Assembly (NCBI RefSeq): GCF_039939195.1
Contig: NZ_JBDUUH010000005.1
Coordinates: 1 to 64,000, forward strand
Reading direction: 5' to 3'
DNA length: 64,000 nucleotides
Source: Foliimonas ilicis
GTDB taxonomy: Bacteria > Pseudomonadota > Alphaproteobacteria > Rhizobiales > Rhizobiaceae
Shown here one piece after another: positions 1-7,985 of this stretch. The notes below the pieces were generated by a model that made no database searches, had not been told where the DNA came from, and saw only the letters and a list, made by a program, of their open reading frames with translations. The position numbers were made by a program, and so were the translations under genes. The first letter of the stretch is position 1. Every line of letters begins with the position of its first letter.

Positions 1-184
1 CAGGTCCATCAAACGAAGCCAGGAAGTCATTCGCGGCGAACCCTAAGCCACTCATAAAGAATGCAAGCGCGAGCAGTAGCGGATATCGGTAAGACCGACG
101 CCGCTGCCAGAGCATCAAAAATGTCGCAGTGAAGATCAGCGAGATAGCTGGGTTCAGCAACTTGAAGAAAAACTCGCCGGTCAA
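1..184 (-). CDS. Membrane N-terminus of a probable diguanylate cyclase (partial)
   Basis: Reading leftwards from a TTG at 184, an open frame runs off the left edge (61 codons visible). It begins MTGEFFFKLLNPAISLIF, continues as a hydrophobic segment, then a short basic stretch (WQRRRSYR) and a second hydrophobic segment. This start (FFFKLLNP, TM, basic loop, TM) is familiar from membrane-anchored GGDEF proteins of Rhizobiales, whose catalytic domain would lie outside the window. In-frame sequence further upstream soon meets a stop and has no ATG, so TTG is the most likely start, although its ribosome site is poor. The family call is inference from the N-terminus only. Confidence 0.35.
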   Translation of the reverse strand, partial: MTGEFFFKLLNPAISLIFTATFLMLWQRRRSYRYPLLLALAFFMSGLGFAANDFLASFDGP

Positions 185-458
185 TGTTTGCTTCTTGTCG
201 TCGTTGGCGCTGTATTTTCTATATCCGGTGAGTGCTGATAATGAAGCGTTAAGTCAGCGGCATGAGTAGGGCCGCTGGCGATGGAAAAGGCGATTAAGAT
301 TAATGTCTGCTGACCTCCGGACCAATCCGACGGGTCTTCAAAACGAATAAGAGATCATGTGTGTCACGCTTGGCGCTCAGAAGATCATTGGAAACCAGCC
401 GGTGAAATATGGCCGCGTTTGAGTATCTAAAACTGCTGAAAGCAAAGAATAGAACTGG

Positions 459-485
459 ACGGCGAGGCCACACAAGCCTCGCCGT
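459..485 (-). terminator. Hairpin terminator after the Met-rich gene
   Basis: A perfect 10-bp stem (ACGGCGAGGC at 459-468 pairing with 476-485) with a 7-nt loop lies 18 nt past the stop codon of the Met-rich gene. On the minus strand it is followed by a moderately T-rich stretch. Nothing else was recognised between 185 and 503. Confidence 0.6.
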
Positions 486-503
486 GTAGGCGTGGTTATG
501 GCA

Positions 504-797
504 TCAGCCCTTGTTCATGGCTTTCATGGCACTGTCCATATGCGTCATGCAGTCATCCATCTTGTTGGCCTTCATGGAGTCCTTGGCCATCTCCATTTCC
601 TCCATCGCCATTTTCTTCGTCTCCGCCGATCCCTTCATAGCCTCCATCTGGCTATCCATCTTCATCATCGAAGCATCGTCGCATTTCATCATGGTATCGC
701 TTTTCATCGCGCCGTCAGATTTCATGGGTTCAGCAGCAAATGCCGGTTGCGAGAGGGCGAGCGCGACGGTTGCGACGGCGAACATTGTCTTGAGCAT
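504..797 (-). CDS. Secreted methionine-rich small protein (MrpX-like)
   Basis: A 97-residue protein with a clear signal peptide (about residues 1-21, cleavage at AFA|AEP). The mature part has 19 Met in 76 residues plus many Lys, Asp and Glu, two Cys and no other domain. The start is the ATG at 797, preceded by GAGGAA; a longer frame begins at 818 but would hide the signal peptide. Met-rich periplasmic proteins under SigF/NrsF control (MrpX in Azospira) act as sacrificial scavengers of hypochlorite that Met-sulfoxide reductases regenerate. Neighbouring msr genes and an ECF-type promoter at 846-870 support that role here. Metal (copper) binding is an alternative, since Met-rich proteins also bind Cu(I). 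Confidence 0.75.
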   Translation of the reverse strand: MLKTMFAVATVALALSQPAFAAEPMKSDGAMKSDTMMKCDDASMMKMDSQMEAMKGSAETKKMAMEEMEMAKDSMKANKMDDCMTHMDSAMKAMNKG

Positions 798-845
798 GAT
801 AAATTCCTCACTATTCATTTCGGGGAATATTCCCCTGCAAATGAG

Positions 846-870
846 TTCGGTCGCGATAGGAATTTGTTAC
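846..870 (-). promoter_or_regulatory. ECF-sigma promoter of the Met-rich gene (GTAACA-N15-CGAA)
   Basis: On the minus strand GTAACA (865-870) is followed after 15 nt by CGAA (846-849), about 50 nt upstream of the start codon. It has the same two elements as the promoters in front of msrB and the ECF sigma gene, with a spacer one base shorter. GTAAC...CGAA is the known SigF-type (ECF16) promoter form in Caulobacter and relatives. Confidence 0.6.
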
Positions 871-909
871 GGGGTCACAGTTTCGTGAAAGATTTATTGC
901 CGACGAAAT

Positions 910-1698
910 TTAGATCCCGCCGAACCAGTCATAGCCATTGTCTTCCCAATAGCCGCCTTGTCCCATGCCGATCGGTACAAAGCTGTCGACTAATTCGATC
1001 TTGCCTATGTATTTCGGCATTTTATAGCCAAGTTGTCGCTCCACCCGAACCCGCAACGGCGCGCCATTTTCGACCGGCAAAGGCACGCCGTTCATTCCGT
1101 AAGCGAGGATCGTTTGGGGATGACGGGCGTCTGCGAGGTCGATGGAGCCATAATATTTTATCTCGCCGGAAAGATCGCGGTCGATCGTGTCCATGCATTT
1201 AAAAACGACGTAACGTGCGGACGGCTTTGGTTTGGCCTCATCAAGTACGAGCGACAGCGGCACGCCGGTCCATTTCGCGATGCAGCTCCAGCCTTCGACG
1301 CAATCGTGTCGCGTGATCTGCGTTCGCGAAGGCATCATCTGCAATTGCGCGAGCGATAATGAAAGCGGTTTTTCGACGAGGCCGCCGACATCGAGTCGCC
1401 AATCGGCAAAACCGTTATTGAGAAACGCCTTGTAATCTTCATTGTCCGGCGAGGTGACGCCATTCGGTCGCTGCGGCTGGCGAATGTCGGCTTCGGTGAA
1501 TTCCTGCGCCATGGCACTCTGCCCGGCAAGCAGCCTTTGCACGCGATAGGTCAGATTGTTGGCGTTTTCGAGAAAATTCCGCACGCCGCTGTTCGTGCCA
1601 TAACCGTCCAGCACGTCGCAGCCAGAAAGCATGAGCCCCGACCCGCCAACAGCGGCTCCAGTCAGAAAAGCACGACGCGAAAGCTTGAACTTGGACAT
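910..1698 (-). CDS. Tat-exported molybdopterin oxidoreductase, MsrP/YedY family
   Basis: A 262-residue sulfite-oxidase-fold enzyme. A twin-arginine signal (SRRAFLTG, residues 7-14) is followed by a possible lipobox (LSGC27), so it may be an exported lipoprotein. Cys133 in RHDCVEGW aligns with the Mo-ligating Cys of E. coli MsrP. MsrP repairs methionine sulfoxide in periplasmic proteins with electrons from a membrane haem partner. Here the start lies 2 nt past the stop of the cytochrome b gene, and it is the last gene of the msrB-msrA-cytb-msrP-like unit. It is shorter than E. coli MsrP (about 330 residues). Substrate specificity (Met sulfoxide or another S/N-oxide) cannot be read from sequence. 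Confidence 0.85.
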   Translation of the reverse strand: MSKFKLSRRAFLTGAAVGGSGLMLSGCDVLDGYGTNSGVRNFLENANNLTYRVQRLLAGQSAMAQEFTEADIRQPQRPNGVTSPDNEDYKAFLNNGFADWRLDVGGLVEKPLSLSLAQLQMMPSRTQITRHDCVEGWSCIAKWTGVPLSLVLDEAKPKPSARYVVFKCMDTIDRDLSGEIKYYGSIDLADARHPQTILAYGMNGVPLPVENGAPLRVRVERQLGYKMPKYIGKIELVDSFVPIGMGQGGYWEDNGYDWFGGI

Positions 1699-1700
1699 GA

Positions 1701-2585
1701 TCAGGCTTCCTTACCCTTGTCGCCGTGAGGCTTCGGCGGGTCTATGCGATACCAGCCGGTGATGATCGAGCGCAGTTCGTTCAGCGGACCGGCAGCCACG
1801 ATCATCAGCATATGCACGATGAAGAACCCGACCAGCAGCAGCATCATGCCGAAATGAATTGTTCGCGCGGTCTGGCGTCCGCCGAATGCGTCCGCAAGGA
1901 AAGGGATGACCGCATTCATGGTCGGCGACATCGCAAGGCCTGTGAGGATTATGAGCGGAAACACGACAAACAGCACGCCGCCATAGGCGAGCTTCTGGAG
2001 GGTGTTGTATTCGCGCGTGTGATGGAATCTGAGTTTTGCGTGGTCAATTATATCGCGGGGCAAATTGCGCAAATCTTCTGCTCGCGGCGCAAGATCGCGG
2101 CGCAAATGCCCGTTGATCAGGCTTCCGGCCAGCCAGCCGAAAAGCGTGATGACGAGTACCCATGCAAAGAAGAAATGCACGACGCGTCCAGTGCCCAAAT
2201 CCTGATAGGAAGGAATGGTCGCCCATGCGGGGAAACCGCGGCTGGAACGGTCTGCCTCTGAGCCGGATAATCCAAGTACGCCGGTCGTATCGAAGCTCTT
2301 TCCGAAGATGCGCGCGTAGCCCGCCGGACCGTCTGCCGTATTTGTCGACCCGAGCGCGAGCACCTCATTGTTGAAACCGAAACCGGACTGCTTGCCGACG
2401 TAAAGTGTCGGGTGCGCATTGAATATTTGCAGCCCGGAAAGCAGCAGGAAGAAAAGCGCGATCGCCCATAACCAATGCGTCAACCGCGTCCATAGACGTT
2501 GGCGGTAGATAAGCGGTTTCTTGATCGCGCTCTCGCTGATCGGAGTTTCGCGTTCGGCTATGCCGCGCGACGTTATATCGGTCAT
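1701..2585 (-). CDS. Membrane cytochrome b, electron partner of the Mo enzyme
   Basis: A 294-residue protein with about four membrane segments (near residues 37-56, 135-157, 200-225 and 245-270) and histidines placed in or next to helices (THWLW, VVHFFF, IHFGMM, IVHML), as in cytochrome b561 / thiosulfate-reductase-type cytochrome b subunits. It probably carries quinol electrons to the exported oxidoreductase encoded just downstream. It is not the shorter YedZ/MsrQ flavo-haem protein that normally serves MsrP, so the electron route may differ. The gap to msrA is 54 nt and no separate promoter was seen, so it is probably cotranscribed. Confidence 0.8.
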   Translation of the reverse strand: MTDITSRGIAERETPISESAIKKPLIYRQRLWTRLTHWLWAIALFFLLLSGLQIFNAHPTLYVGKQSGFGFNNEVLALGSTNTADGPAGYARIFGKSFDTTGVLGLSGSEADRSSRGFPAWATIPSYQDLGTGRVVHFFFAWVLVITLFGWLAGSLINGHLRRDLAPRAEDLRNLPRDIIDHAKLRFHHTREYNTLQKLAYGGVLFVVFPLIILTGLAMSPTMNAVIPFLADAFGGRQTARTIHFGMMLLLVGFFIVHMLMIVAAGPLNELRSIITGWYRIDPPKPHGDKGKEA

Positions 2586-2639
2586 GGACGTCCTCGCTTT
2601 CTTGTAAACCGAATGGCAACGCGTCGTTCTCAGCTTCCC

Positions 2640-3374
2640 TCAGTCAACCGCCGCGTTGGCAACCAGCTTTGGCTCGGCCCGATAGAGATCCGGGAACAGT
2701 TTTTTCAAATTGTCGAGCTTCGGCAGATCGTAGGTTGCAATGTAGCCGCTATCGGGATGAAGCGTCGCATAATCCTGATGATACGGTTCGGCCGCATAGA
2801 AAGTTTTCGACATCTCGATGGTCGTCGCGATCGGTGCATCGAAGACCTTCGCCTCATCTAGCTGCTTGATGTAGGACGCGGCAGTCTCCTTTTGCGCCTT
2901 GCTCTCTGCAAATATCGTCGAGCGATATTGCGTGCCGGTGTCCGGACCTTGCCGATTAAGTTCGGTCGGGTTGTGCGCGACGGAGAAATAGACCTGAAGC
3001 AGTTTTCCGTAGCTCACGACTTTGGGATCGTAGGTGACCTCGACCGACTCCGCATGGCCAGTCTGACCGCTGCTGACAATTTCGTATTTGGCGGCTGACG
3101 ATTGACCTCCGGCATAGCCGGAAACGGCGTTTTGCACGCCTTTTACGTGCTGGAACACGCCCTGAACGCCCCAGAAACAGCCGCCGGCAAAAATTGCCTT
3201 TTCGGTTCTCAAACCGGTGGCAGCTGCACTTTTTGCTGGCGGCGGGATGATGGTTGCCGTTTCGGCGGAGCCTGGTGTGATACCACCGAAAAACAGAACA
3301 GCCGCCAAAAACGAGCCGCCCGCGAGAGCCGCTCGATAATATCCAAGTGTCGATTTTCCGGATGAATATGTCAT
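2640..3374 (-). CDS. msrA: Exported peptide-methionine (S)-S-oxide reductase
   Basis: A 244-residue MsrA. The catalytic motif GGCFWG (Cys66) and the conserved YDPKVVSY and QYRS(T)IF segments are present. The N-terminal 38 residues look like a signal peptide or membrane anchor, so it probably acts in the periplasm, unlike usual cytosolic MsrA. The ATG at 3374 is preceded by AAAAGGAG; an upstream in-frame start at 3443 would overlap msrB and bury the signal. It reduces the S-epimer of methionine sulfoxide and lies directly behind msrB. Confidence 0.93.
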   Translation of the reverse strand: MTYSSGKSTLGYYRAALAGGSFLAAVLFFGGITPGSAETATIIPPPAKSAAATGLRTEKAIFAGGCFWGVQGVFQHVKGVQNAVSGYAGGQSSAAKYEIVSSGQTGHAESVEVTYDPKVVSYGKLLQVYFSVAHNPTELNRQGPDTGTQYRSTIFAESKAQKETAASYIKQLDEAKVFDAPIATTIEMSKTFYAAEPYHQDYATLHPDSGYIATYDLPKLDNLKKLFPDLYRAEPKLVANAAVD

Positions 3375-3397
3375 GTCATAAACTCCTTTTAAGATAG

Positions 3398-3889
3398 TCA
3401 GGCAGCGGCAGCGGCAAATTTCATCGCAACGCCGTTCATGCAATAACGAAGGCCGGTTGGCTGCGGACCGTCATTAAAGACGTGCCCAAGATGCCCGTCG
3501 CATCTGGCGCATTCGACGGCTGTGCGGGCCATTCCATAGGAATTATCGGTCTTGGTGATGACTGCGTTGTCGAGCGGCGCCCAAAAGCTCGGCCATCCCG
3601 TTCCGCTGTCGAATTTCGTCTTGGAAGAAAACAGCGGAAGGTCGCAACCGGCGCAGGTGAAATTACCGGCGCGTTCCTCGTGCAAAAGGTCGCTGGTGAA
3701 AGCGGTTTCGGTGCCTTCCTGCCGCAGAACATCATATTGCTGTTCCGACAGCATCTTGCGCCATTCCGCATCGCTGCGCTTTATCTTGCCGGTGACCGCA
3801 AATGCCGCCCGGACGCTTGGAAATTGCATCGTTACCGCAAGAATGGTGCCCCACAACGCGCTATTCAGAATCTGTCGACGTGTTGCCAT
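3398..3889 (-). CDS. msrB: Exported peptide-methionine (R)-S-oxide reductase
   Basis: A 163-residue MsrB with a twin-arginine-like leader (MATRRQILNSALWGT). Zinc ligands are visible as CAGC (79, 82) and CARC (127, 130), and the catalytic Cys150 lies in RYCMNG. It reduces the R-epimer of methionine sulfoxide. The start at 3889 follows AAGGAC; upstream in-frame Met codons would mask the leader and overlap the promoter. It is first in the operon msrB-msrA-cytb-msrP-like and is preceded by a GTAACA-N16-CGAA promoter. Together with msrA this gives full stereochemical coverage in the envelope. Confidence 0.93.
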   Translation of the reverse strand: MATRRQILNSALWGTILAVTMQFPSVRAAFAVTGKIKRSDAEWRKMLSEQQYDVLRQEGTETAFTSDLLHEERAGNFTCAGCDLPLFSSKTKFDSGTGWPSFWAPLDNAVITKTDNSYGMARTAVECARCDGHLGHVFNDGPQPTGLRYCMNGVAMKFAAAAA

Positions 3890-3923
3890 TGGAAAGTCCT
3901 TGCTTTGAAACAGTCTACCCATC

Positions 3924-3949
3924 TTCGTTGGTAGTAACGGCGCTGTTAC
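3924..3949 (-). promoter_or_regulatory. ECF-sigma promoter of the msr operon (GTAACA-N16-CGAA)
   Basis: On the minus strand GTAACA (3944-3949) and CGAA (3924-3927) are separated by exactly 16 nt, matching the SigF/ECF16 consensus GTAACC-N16-CGAA with one change. It ends about 35 nt before the msrB start. Confidence 0.7.
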
Positions 3950-4010
3950 ATCCATGTGTGAACACGAGAGTGTGATAGGCTGACTCGCTGACAAGCTTTT
4001 CCTCGTTCAT

Positions 4011-4036
4011 GTAACAAAGCAGCGTTTTCGCACGTA
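4011..4036 (+). promoter_or_regulatory. ECF-sigma promoter of the sigma-nrsF pair (autoregulation)
   Basis: GTAACA (4011-4016), 16 nt, then CGTA (4033-4036), back to back with the msr promoter. It is followed by GGAGG (4041-4045) and the GTG start of the sigma factor. This implies that the sigma factor transcribes its own gene. Confidence 0.65.
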
Positions 4037-4052
4037 ATCGGGAGGTAAGTAG

Positions 4053-4589
4053 GTGCACGGCAAGGGAGAACGCGAACTTGCCGGTCTCTTGCGGTCAGCG
4101 ATCGCCGGAGACGAGAAAGTCTACGCACTGTTTTTGGAGAATGTAGCGGTGCTCGTGCGCGGCATGGCGCGGCGCAAGATCGTACAGGGAGGCGTGGACC
4201 CCGAGGATATAGTGCAGGAAACCTTGCTTGCAATTCACTTAAAGCGCCACACATGGCTGACGGACATGCCGGTGCTGCCGTGGATATTTGCGATTGCGCG
4301 CTACAAGCTCATCGATGCGTTTCGCAAACGCGGGCGAAGGATCGAAATCGACATCGACCATATTGCAGAGACATTCGCGCAGCCTGAGCAGAGCATTGCC
4401 AGCGATCGCGACATTGGCCGCGCGCTTGACATTCTGCCGCCTGGCCAGCGCAATATCGTCGGTGCGATTTCGGTGGAGGGGCATTCGATCAGCGAGACGG
4501 CGCAGAAGCTCGGCATGAAGGAGGCCGCGGTTCGCGTATCCCTGCATCGCGGGCTGAATGCGATCATGAAGCGGTTTGGACAGGAATGA
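4053..4589 (+). CDS. sigF: ECF sigma factor, SigF type
   Basis: A 178-residue ECF sigma factor. Region 2 carries DPEDIVQETLLAIH (49-62) and PWIFAIARYKLIDAFRK, and region 4 (about 123-175) carries LPPGQRNIV and a helix-turn-helix (SISETAQKLGMKEAAVRVSLHR). The start is GTG with an ideal GGAGG 7 nt upstream. The gene overlaps the NrsF-type anti-sigma gene by 4 nt. SigF/NrsF pairs in Caulobacter and Azospira respond to chromate/cadmium or reactive chlorine and drive periplasmic sulfoxide repair. The divergent msr operon and shared promoter motif indicate the same regulon here. Confidence 0.9.
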   Translation: MHGKGERELAGLLRSAIAGDEKVYALFLENVAVLVRGMARRKIVQGGVDPEDIVQETLLAIHLKRHTWLTDMPVLPWIFAIARYKLIDAFRKRGRRIEIDIDHIAETFAQPEQSIASDRDIGRALDILPPGQRNIVGAISVEGHSISETAQKLGMKEAAVRVSLHRGLNAIMKRFGQE

Positions 4590-5230
4590 GCATGGAAACC
4601 AGCGAGATGATCAGGACATTGGCTTCGCAAGCAAACGTCAAACCTATGCCGATGCGCAAGGCGTGGTTGGTGGGGGTTGCTCTGGCGATCTTTCTGGCCG
4701 CCATTACATTTACTGTGATGCTTGGTCCGCGCCCGGATTTTGCCGATGCTGCGCAGACCGTCCGCTTCTTGTCGAAGTTCGTATTCGCGCTCGCCCTGAC
4801 GTTCAGCGCCTATAAGGTTTTACGCGCATTGGCGCGGCCGGACGGTTATGAGAGCGGCGACGCGAAGTGGCTTTTGCCTGCACCGCTGCTGTTGGCAATG
4901 GCTGTGATATTCGAACTTTTTGCCGTGCCTCAATCGGTATGGAGCGATAGGCTCGTCGGCTCGAATAGCCTGCTATGCCTCACCCTCATTCCGTTCATCG
5001 GCATCGGTCCGCTGGCGGTTTTTCTCGGAGTGCTGCGCCATGGCGCACCGACACATCCGCGTATGGCCGGAGCCTTCGCCGGTCTGTTTGCGGGCGGGAT
5101 AGCGGCGACGTTTTACGCAGCGCATTGCATCGACGACTCGCCGCTTTTCGTCGCGACCTGGTACTCGATTGCGGTCGCAATTCTCACGGTTGCCGGAGCA
5201 CTGATCGCACCGCGTGTGACCCGCTGGTGA
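4586..5230 (+). CDS. nrsF: NrsF-type membrane anti-sigma factor (DUF1109)
   Basis: A 214-residue protein with a short cytosolic N-terminus and about six membrane helices (for example GVALAIFLAAITFTVML, LLPAPLLLAMAVIFELFAV and the GVLRHGAP loop). This is typical of NrsF/DUF1109, which holds an ECF16 sigma factor at the membrane until an envelope signal arrives, probably through redox-sensitive cysteines. Cysteines are visible near LLCLTL and AAHCIDDSP. The ATG overlaps the sigma stop codon (ATGA), which is typical translational coupling. Confidence 0.88.
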   Translation: MSMETSEMIRTLASQANVKPMPMRKAWLVGVALAIFLAAITFTVMLGPRPDFADAAQTVRFLSKFVFALALTFSAYKVLRALARPDGYESGDAKWLLPAPLLLAMAVIFELFAVPQSVWSDRLVGSNSLLCLTLIPFIGIGPLAVFLGVLRHGAPTHPRMAGAFAGLFAGGIAATFYAAHCIDDSPLFVATWYSIAVAILTVAGALIAPRVTRW

Positions 5231-6242
5231 CATCCGATCCGACTTCAAGTATCCGGCACCCAGGCGACGCTTTACGCAGGTAATACCAAAGTTTTTTAAT
5301 CAGAAACCGCATCCATCAAACTGCAGTTCGCTGAACAAGCTGGCCTCGATGCGGACGGAGCTACATCTTGGGCTCGGCAAACTTTGGGCGAAAACGATCC
5401 AGATGAACTCGCACTCAAATAAAACGCGAGAGCGCTTAATTACCGGGCATGAGATCGGACACTTCCGTTTGGACAACTTGCGTCGAGGGTTTGTCGAAAA
5501 CGCTGGCTATGGTCACGAAGAGACGTTTTGCTTGCTAATCAGGCGGTCAGATTGTGAACTGTTCGGCGATTGAAGGACGCGGGGGCGCTCGAAAACCTAA
5601 TTGCTTTTCAGCGAAGGTGGCGACATGTCGAAAACGCAGAGAAAAGGAAAAGGCCAAGGTCAGCCCTGGTGTTGCATTGTTCATCGTCTCACCGCGTCGA
5701 TTTTTCATTTGATACGGCGAAGGTCAATGAAACAATTGACGTCTCAATATTCAAAAGATGGCGGGACGATAGCTACCGCCTACCCAACCTGATAGAGTGG
5801 GCAAAGCGGGAAAAAATAGAATTAGCGGATATATCTGGATCGACTCTGGCGAACTCGCCGACCATCGCTGCGCCATGCCCAAAGTTATAACACCTCTCGA
5901 CGGCTTTCCTCAGAACTATGCAAGCGGTAACTTTGCGCCTTCCTATCGACAGTAGAGACGAACCAGGCCTTCACCTAGAAACGGACACCGCCTTAAACGG
6001 ACTGGAAGGCCTCCAAGTGGAGAGTGTTGAGCGCCGATATTCCAGCCTCTGGCTTTGTCTTTCGAACAACGGTTTCCTAACCCGAATTTTCAAGCCATGC
6101 TCCAAATGTGTTCTGTTCACGCGAAGTACAACGAAGCCTTCGCTTGTCATCCCGTAGCTATTCGACAGATACTGAACCTTCAGTGTGTCGGAAGCGGCAA
6201 TGGTTCGACACTCCCTGAAACAAGACGGAGAAGTGTGGAACC
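5231..6242. other. About 1 kb of decayed or unrecognised DNA
   Basis: No intact gene was recognised between nrsF and the AGCS transporter. Short open frames at 5570-5890 and 5918-6157 match nothing known to me and have no convincing ribosome sites. The one recognisable trace is the zinc-peptidase-like frame listed separately at 5349-5573. Confidence 0.5.
5349..5573 (+). pseudogene. ImmA/IrrE-like zinc peptidase fragment
   Basis: A 74-codon frame contains NSHSNKTRERLITGHEIGHF, which closely resembles the core of ImmA/IrrE (DUF955) peptidases (an N-x-H segment, an R-rich turn, then the HExxH zinc motif, here HEIGH). Upstream and downstream parts of the family fold (about 150-250 residues) are not found in any frame, so this is probably a relic of a phage- or ICE-borne regulator cluster. 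An active small protein is unlikely. Confidence 0.35.
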
Positions 6243-7691
6243 ATGGAAATCATTAGAGGTTTTTTCGGTTTAGTCGAGGATTTCACATGGGGATGGTCCT
6301 TGATCCCCATACTGATCATTTTTGGCGGCTTCATTACCGTCATGAGCGGATTTGTGCAGTTCGAATATTTTGGCAGGATGTTTCGCGTTCTTTCCTCGAA
6401 GAATCAGAGTGCCGACCCGAATGCTATCAGCGCTCGTGAAGCACTCCTCGTTTCCGTAGGTGGCCGGGTCGGCGGCGGAAATATTGCCGGTGTTGCAGTG
6501 GCGATCACCGTCGGTGGGCCGGGTGCGGTATTCTGGATGTGGATGGTCGCCTTGATCGGAATGGCGACCAGCCTTGTTGAGTGTTCTCTGGCGCAGCTTT
6601 ACAAAAGGCCAAATGGAGATGGGACCTATCGAGGAGGGCCGGCGGCCTACATAATTCACGGGTTAGGTGAAAAATACAAATGGCTCGCGATGTTTTATGC
6701 GATCTGCCTGATGGCTGCCTTCGCCTTTGGGTTCAATGCCTTTCAGGGCAACACATTTGCCGGGGCAATTAATGAGAGCATGGGGGTCGACAGGATATGG
6801 AGCGGTGTCGTTCTTGCCATCATAACCGGCTTCATCGTCTATGGCGGCATCCGACGCATTGCCAAAGCGGCCGATGTGATCATTCCGGTAATGGCGTTCA
6901 TTTACATTGGTCTGGCGCTGTTTGTAATCGTGATGAACATCACGGACTTGCCCAGCGTGTTCTGGAGCATCATCGCAAACGCCTTCGGCCTTGAAGAGGT
7001 GGTCGGCGGCGGTGTCGGTGCAGCGCTAGCTCAGGGATTGCGTCGCGGTCTCTTCTCCAACGAGGCGGGGCTGGGCTCTGCTCCGAACGTGGCCGCAACC
7101 GCGGATGTTCGTCATCCGATCAGCCAAGGTATCACCCAGTCCTTTTCGGTGTTCATCGACACGATCATCATCTGCTCGTGCACGGCCTTCATCATCCTGC
7201 TCAGCCCGGTCTACACGCCCGGTGCGGAGGGTGTTGACGGTATCGTTCTGACGCAGCAGTCGCTGGTTGCGTCCGTTGGCGCATGGACACAATATTTCCT
7301 GACCTTCGCCATCTTGTTGTTCGCGTTCAGTTCGATCATCTACAATTATTATCTTGGAGAGACGGCATTGAAGGTCATGACCGGGAGTGCAGCAGCGCTG
7401 CATGTTCTGCGCGTCGCCGTTGTCGCAGTCGTTTTTTTGGGTGCCATTGCACCGGGGGCTACTGCGGTGTTCTTTTTTTCTGATCCGTTAATGGGAGTGT
7501 TGGCGCTGGTCAATCTTATGGCCATCATGATGCTATTCCCGGTCGCTTTGCGAATTTTGAACGATTTTCGTTCACAATTGAAACAAGGCGTCGCGCGGCC
7601 TGTGTTTGAGCCGGAAAGATTTAGCGATCTGGATATCGAACCTGCAGCTTGGCCGTATGCTCAAAGTGCAGAGCATAAAGGCTCGAAATAA
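6243..7691 (+). CDS. Sodium:alanine/glycine symporter, AGCS family
   Basis: A 482-residue membrane protein with about eleven helices. The AGCS signature region is clear: GGRVGGGNIAGVAVAI near residue 75 and ALAQGLRRGLFSNEAGLGSAP near residue 262. AGCS proteins import alanine, glycine or related small amino acids with Na+. The start follows GGAGAAG. The gene stands alone, ends at a strong terminator and is followed by a BCCT carrier, so the substrates may be linked osmolytes or amino acids. Confidence 0.9.
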   Translation: MEIIRGFFGLVEDFTWGWSLIPILIIFGGFITVMSGFVQFEYFGRMFRVLSSKNQSADPNAISAREALLVSVGGRVGGGNIAGVAVAITVGGPGAVFWMWMVALIGMATSLVECSLAQLYKRPNGDGTYRGGPAAYIIHGLGEKYKWLAMFYAICLMAAFAFGFNAFQGNTFAGAINESMGVDRIWSGVVLAIITGFIVYGGIRRIAKAADVIIPVMAFIYIGLALFVIVMNITDLPSVFWSIIANAFGLEEVVGGGVGAALAQGLRRGLFSNEAGLGSAPNVAATADVRHPISQGITQSFSVFIDTIIICSCTAFIILLSPVYTPGAEGVDGIVLTQQSLVASVGAWTQYFLTFAILLFAFSSIIYNYYLGETALKVMTGSAAALHVLRVAVVAVVFLGAIAPGATAVFFFSDPLMGVLALVNLMAIMMLFPVALRILNDFRSQLKQGVARPVFEPERFSDLDIEPAAWPYAQSAEHKGSK

Positions 7692-7714
7692 GGTCGTAGT
7701 AAATGCCAAGAATC

Positions 7715-7740
7715 AAGGCCCGCTTCGGTGGGCCTTTTTA
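7715..7740 (+). terminator. Rho-independent terminator of the AGCS gene
   Basis: A 9-bp stem (AAGGCCCGC at 7715-7723 with 7728-7736, one G-U pair), a TTCG tetraloop and five or more T residues. The remaining 7741-7985 holds no recognised gene. Confidence 0.9.
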
Positions 7741-7985
7741 TTCCATGGCCGCCGAACGGACAGTTCAACAACCTAAGCCGATCTGGCAGCCCTATATTCA
7801 TTCCGAGATTTGGGTGCACAGGCTCGTCCCTAGTCTTATATCAACCGTCAATGTCTCGATCTCCGTTAATGGAGTCGCGATCAGGCAATTGAAGGTGTTA
7901 TTTTTGCGTCACTTTTGCATATGTGCGAAGATCGCTTTGCTTCAGCTCTACTTAACGGTTCGGGCTGATATAATGGGAGGGAAAC

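Noticed and set aside
492..1202. A 236-codon plus-strand frame rich in His, Arg and Leu
   Set aside because: Antisense to the Met-rich gene and the Mo oxidoreductase gene; the His run is just the complement of ATG-rich coding.
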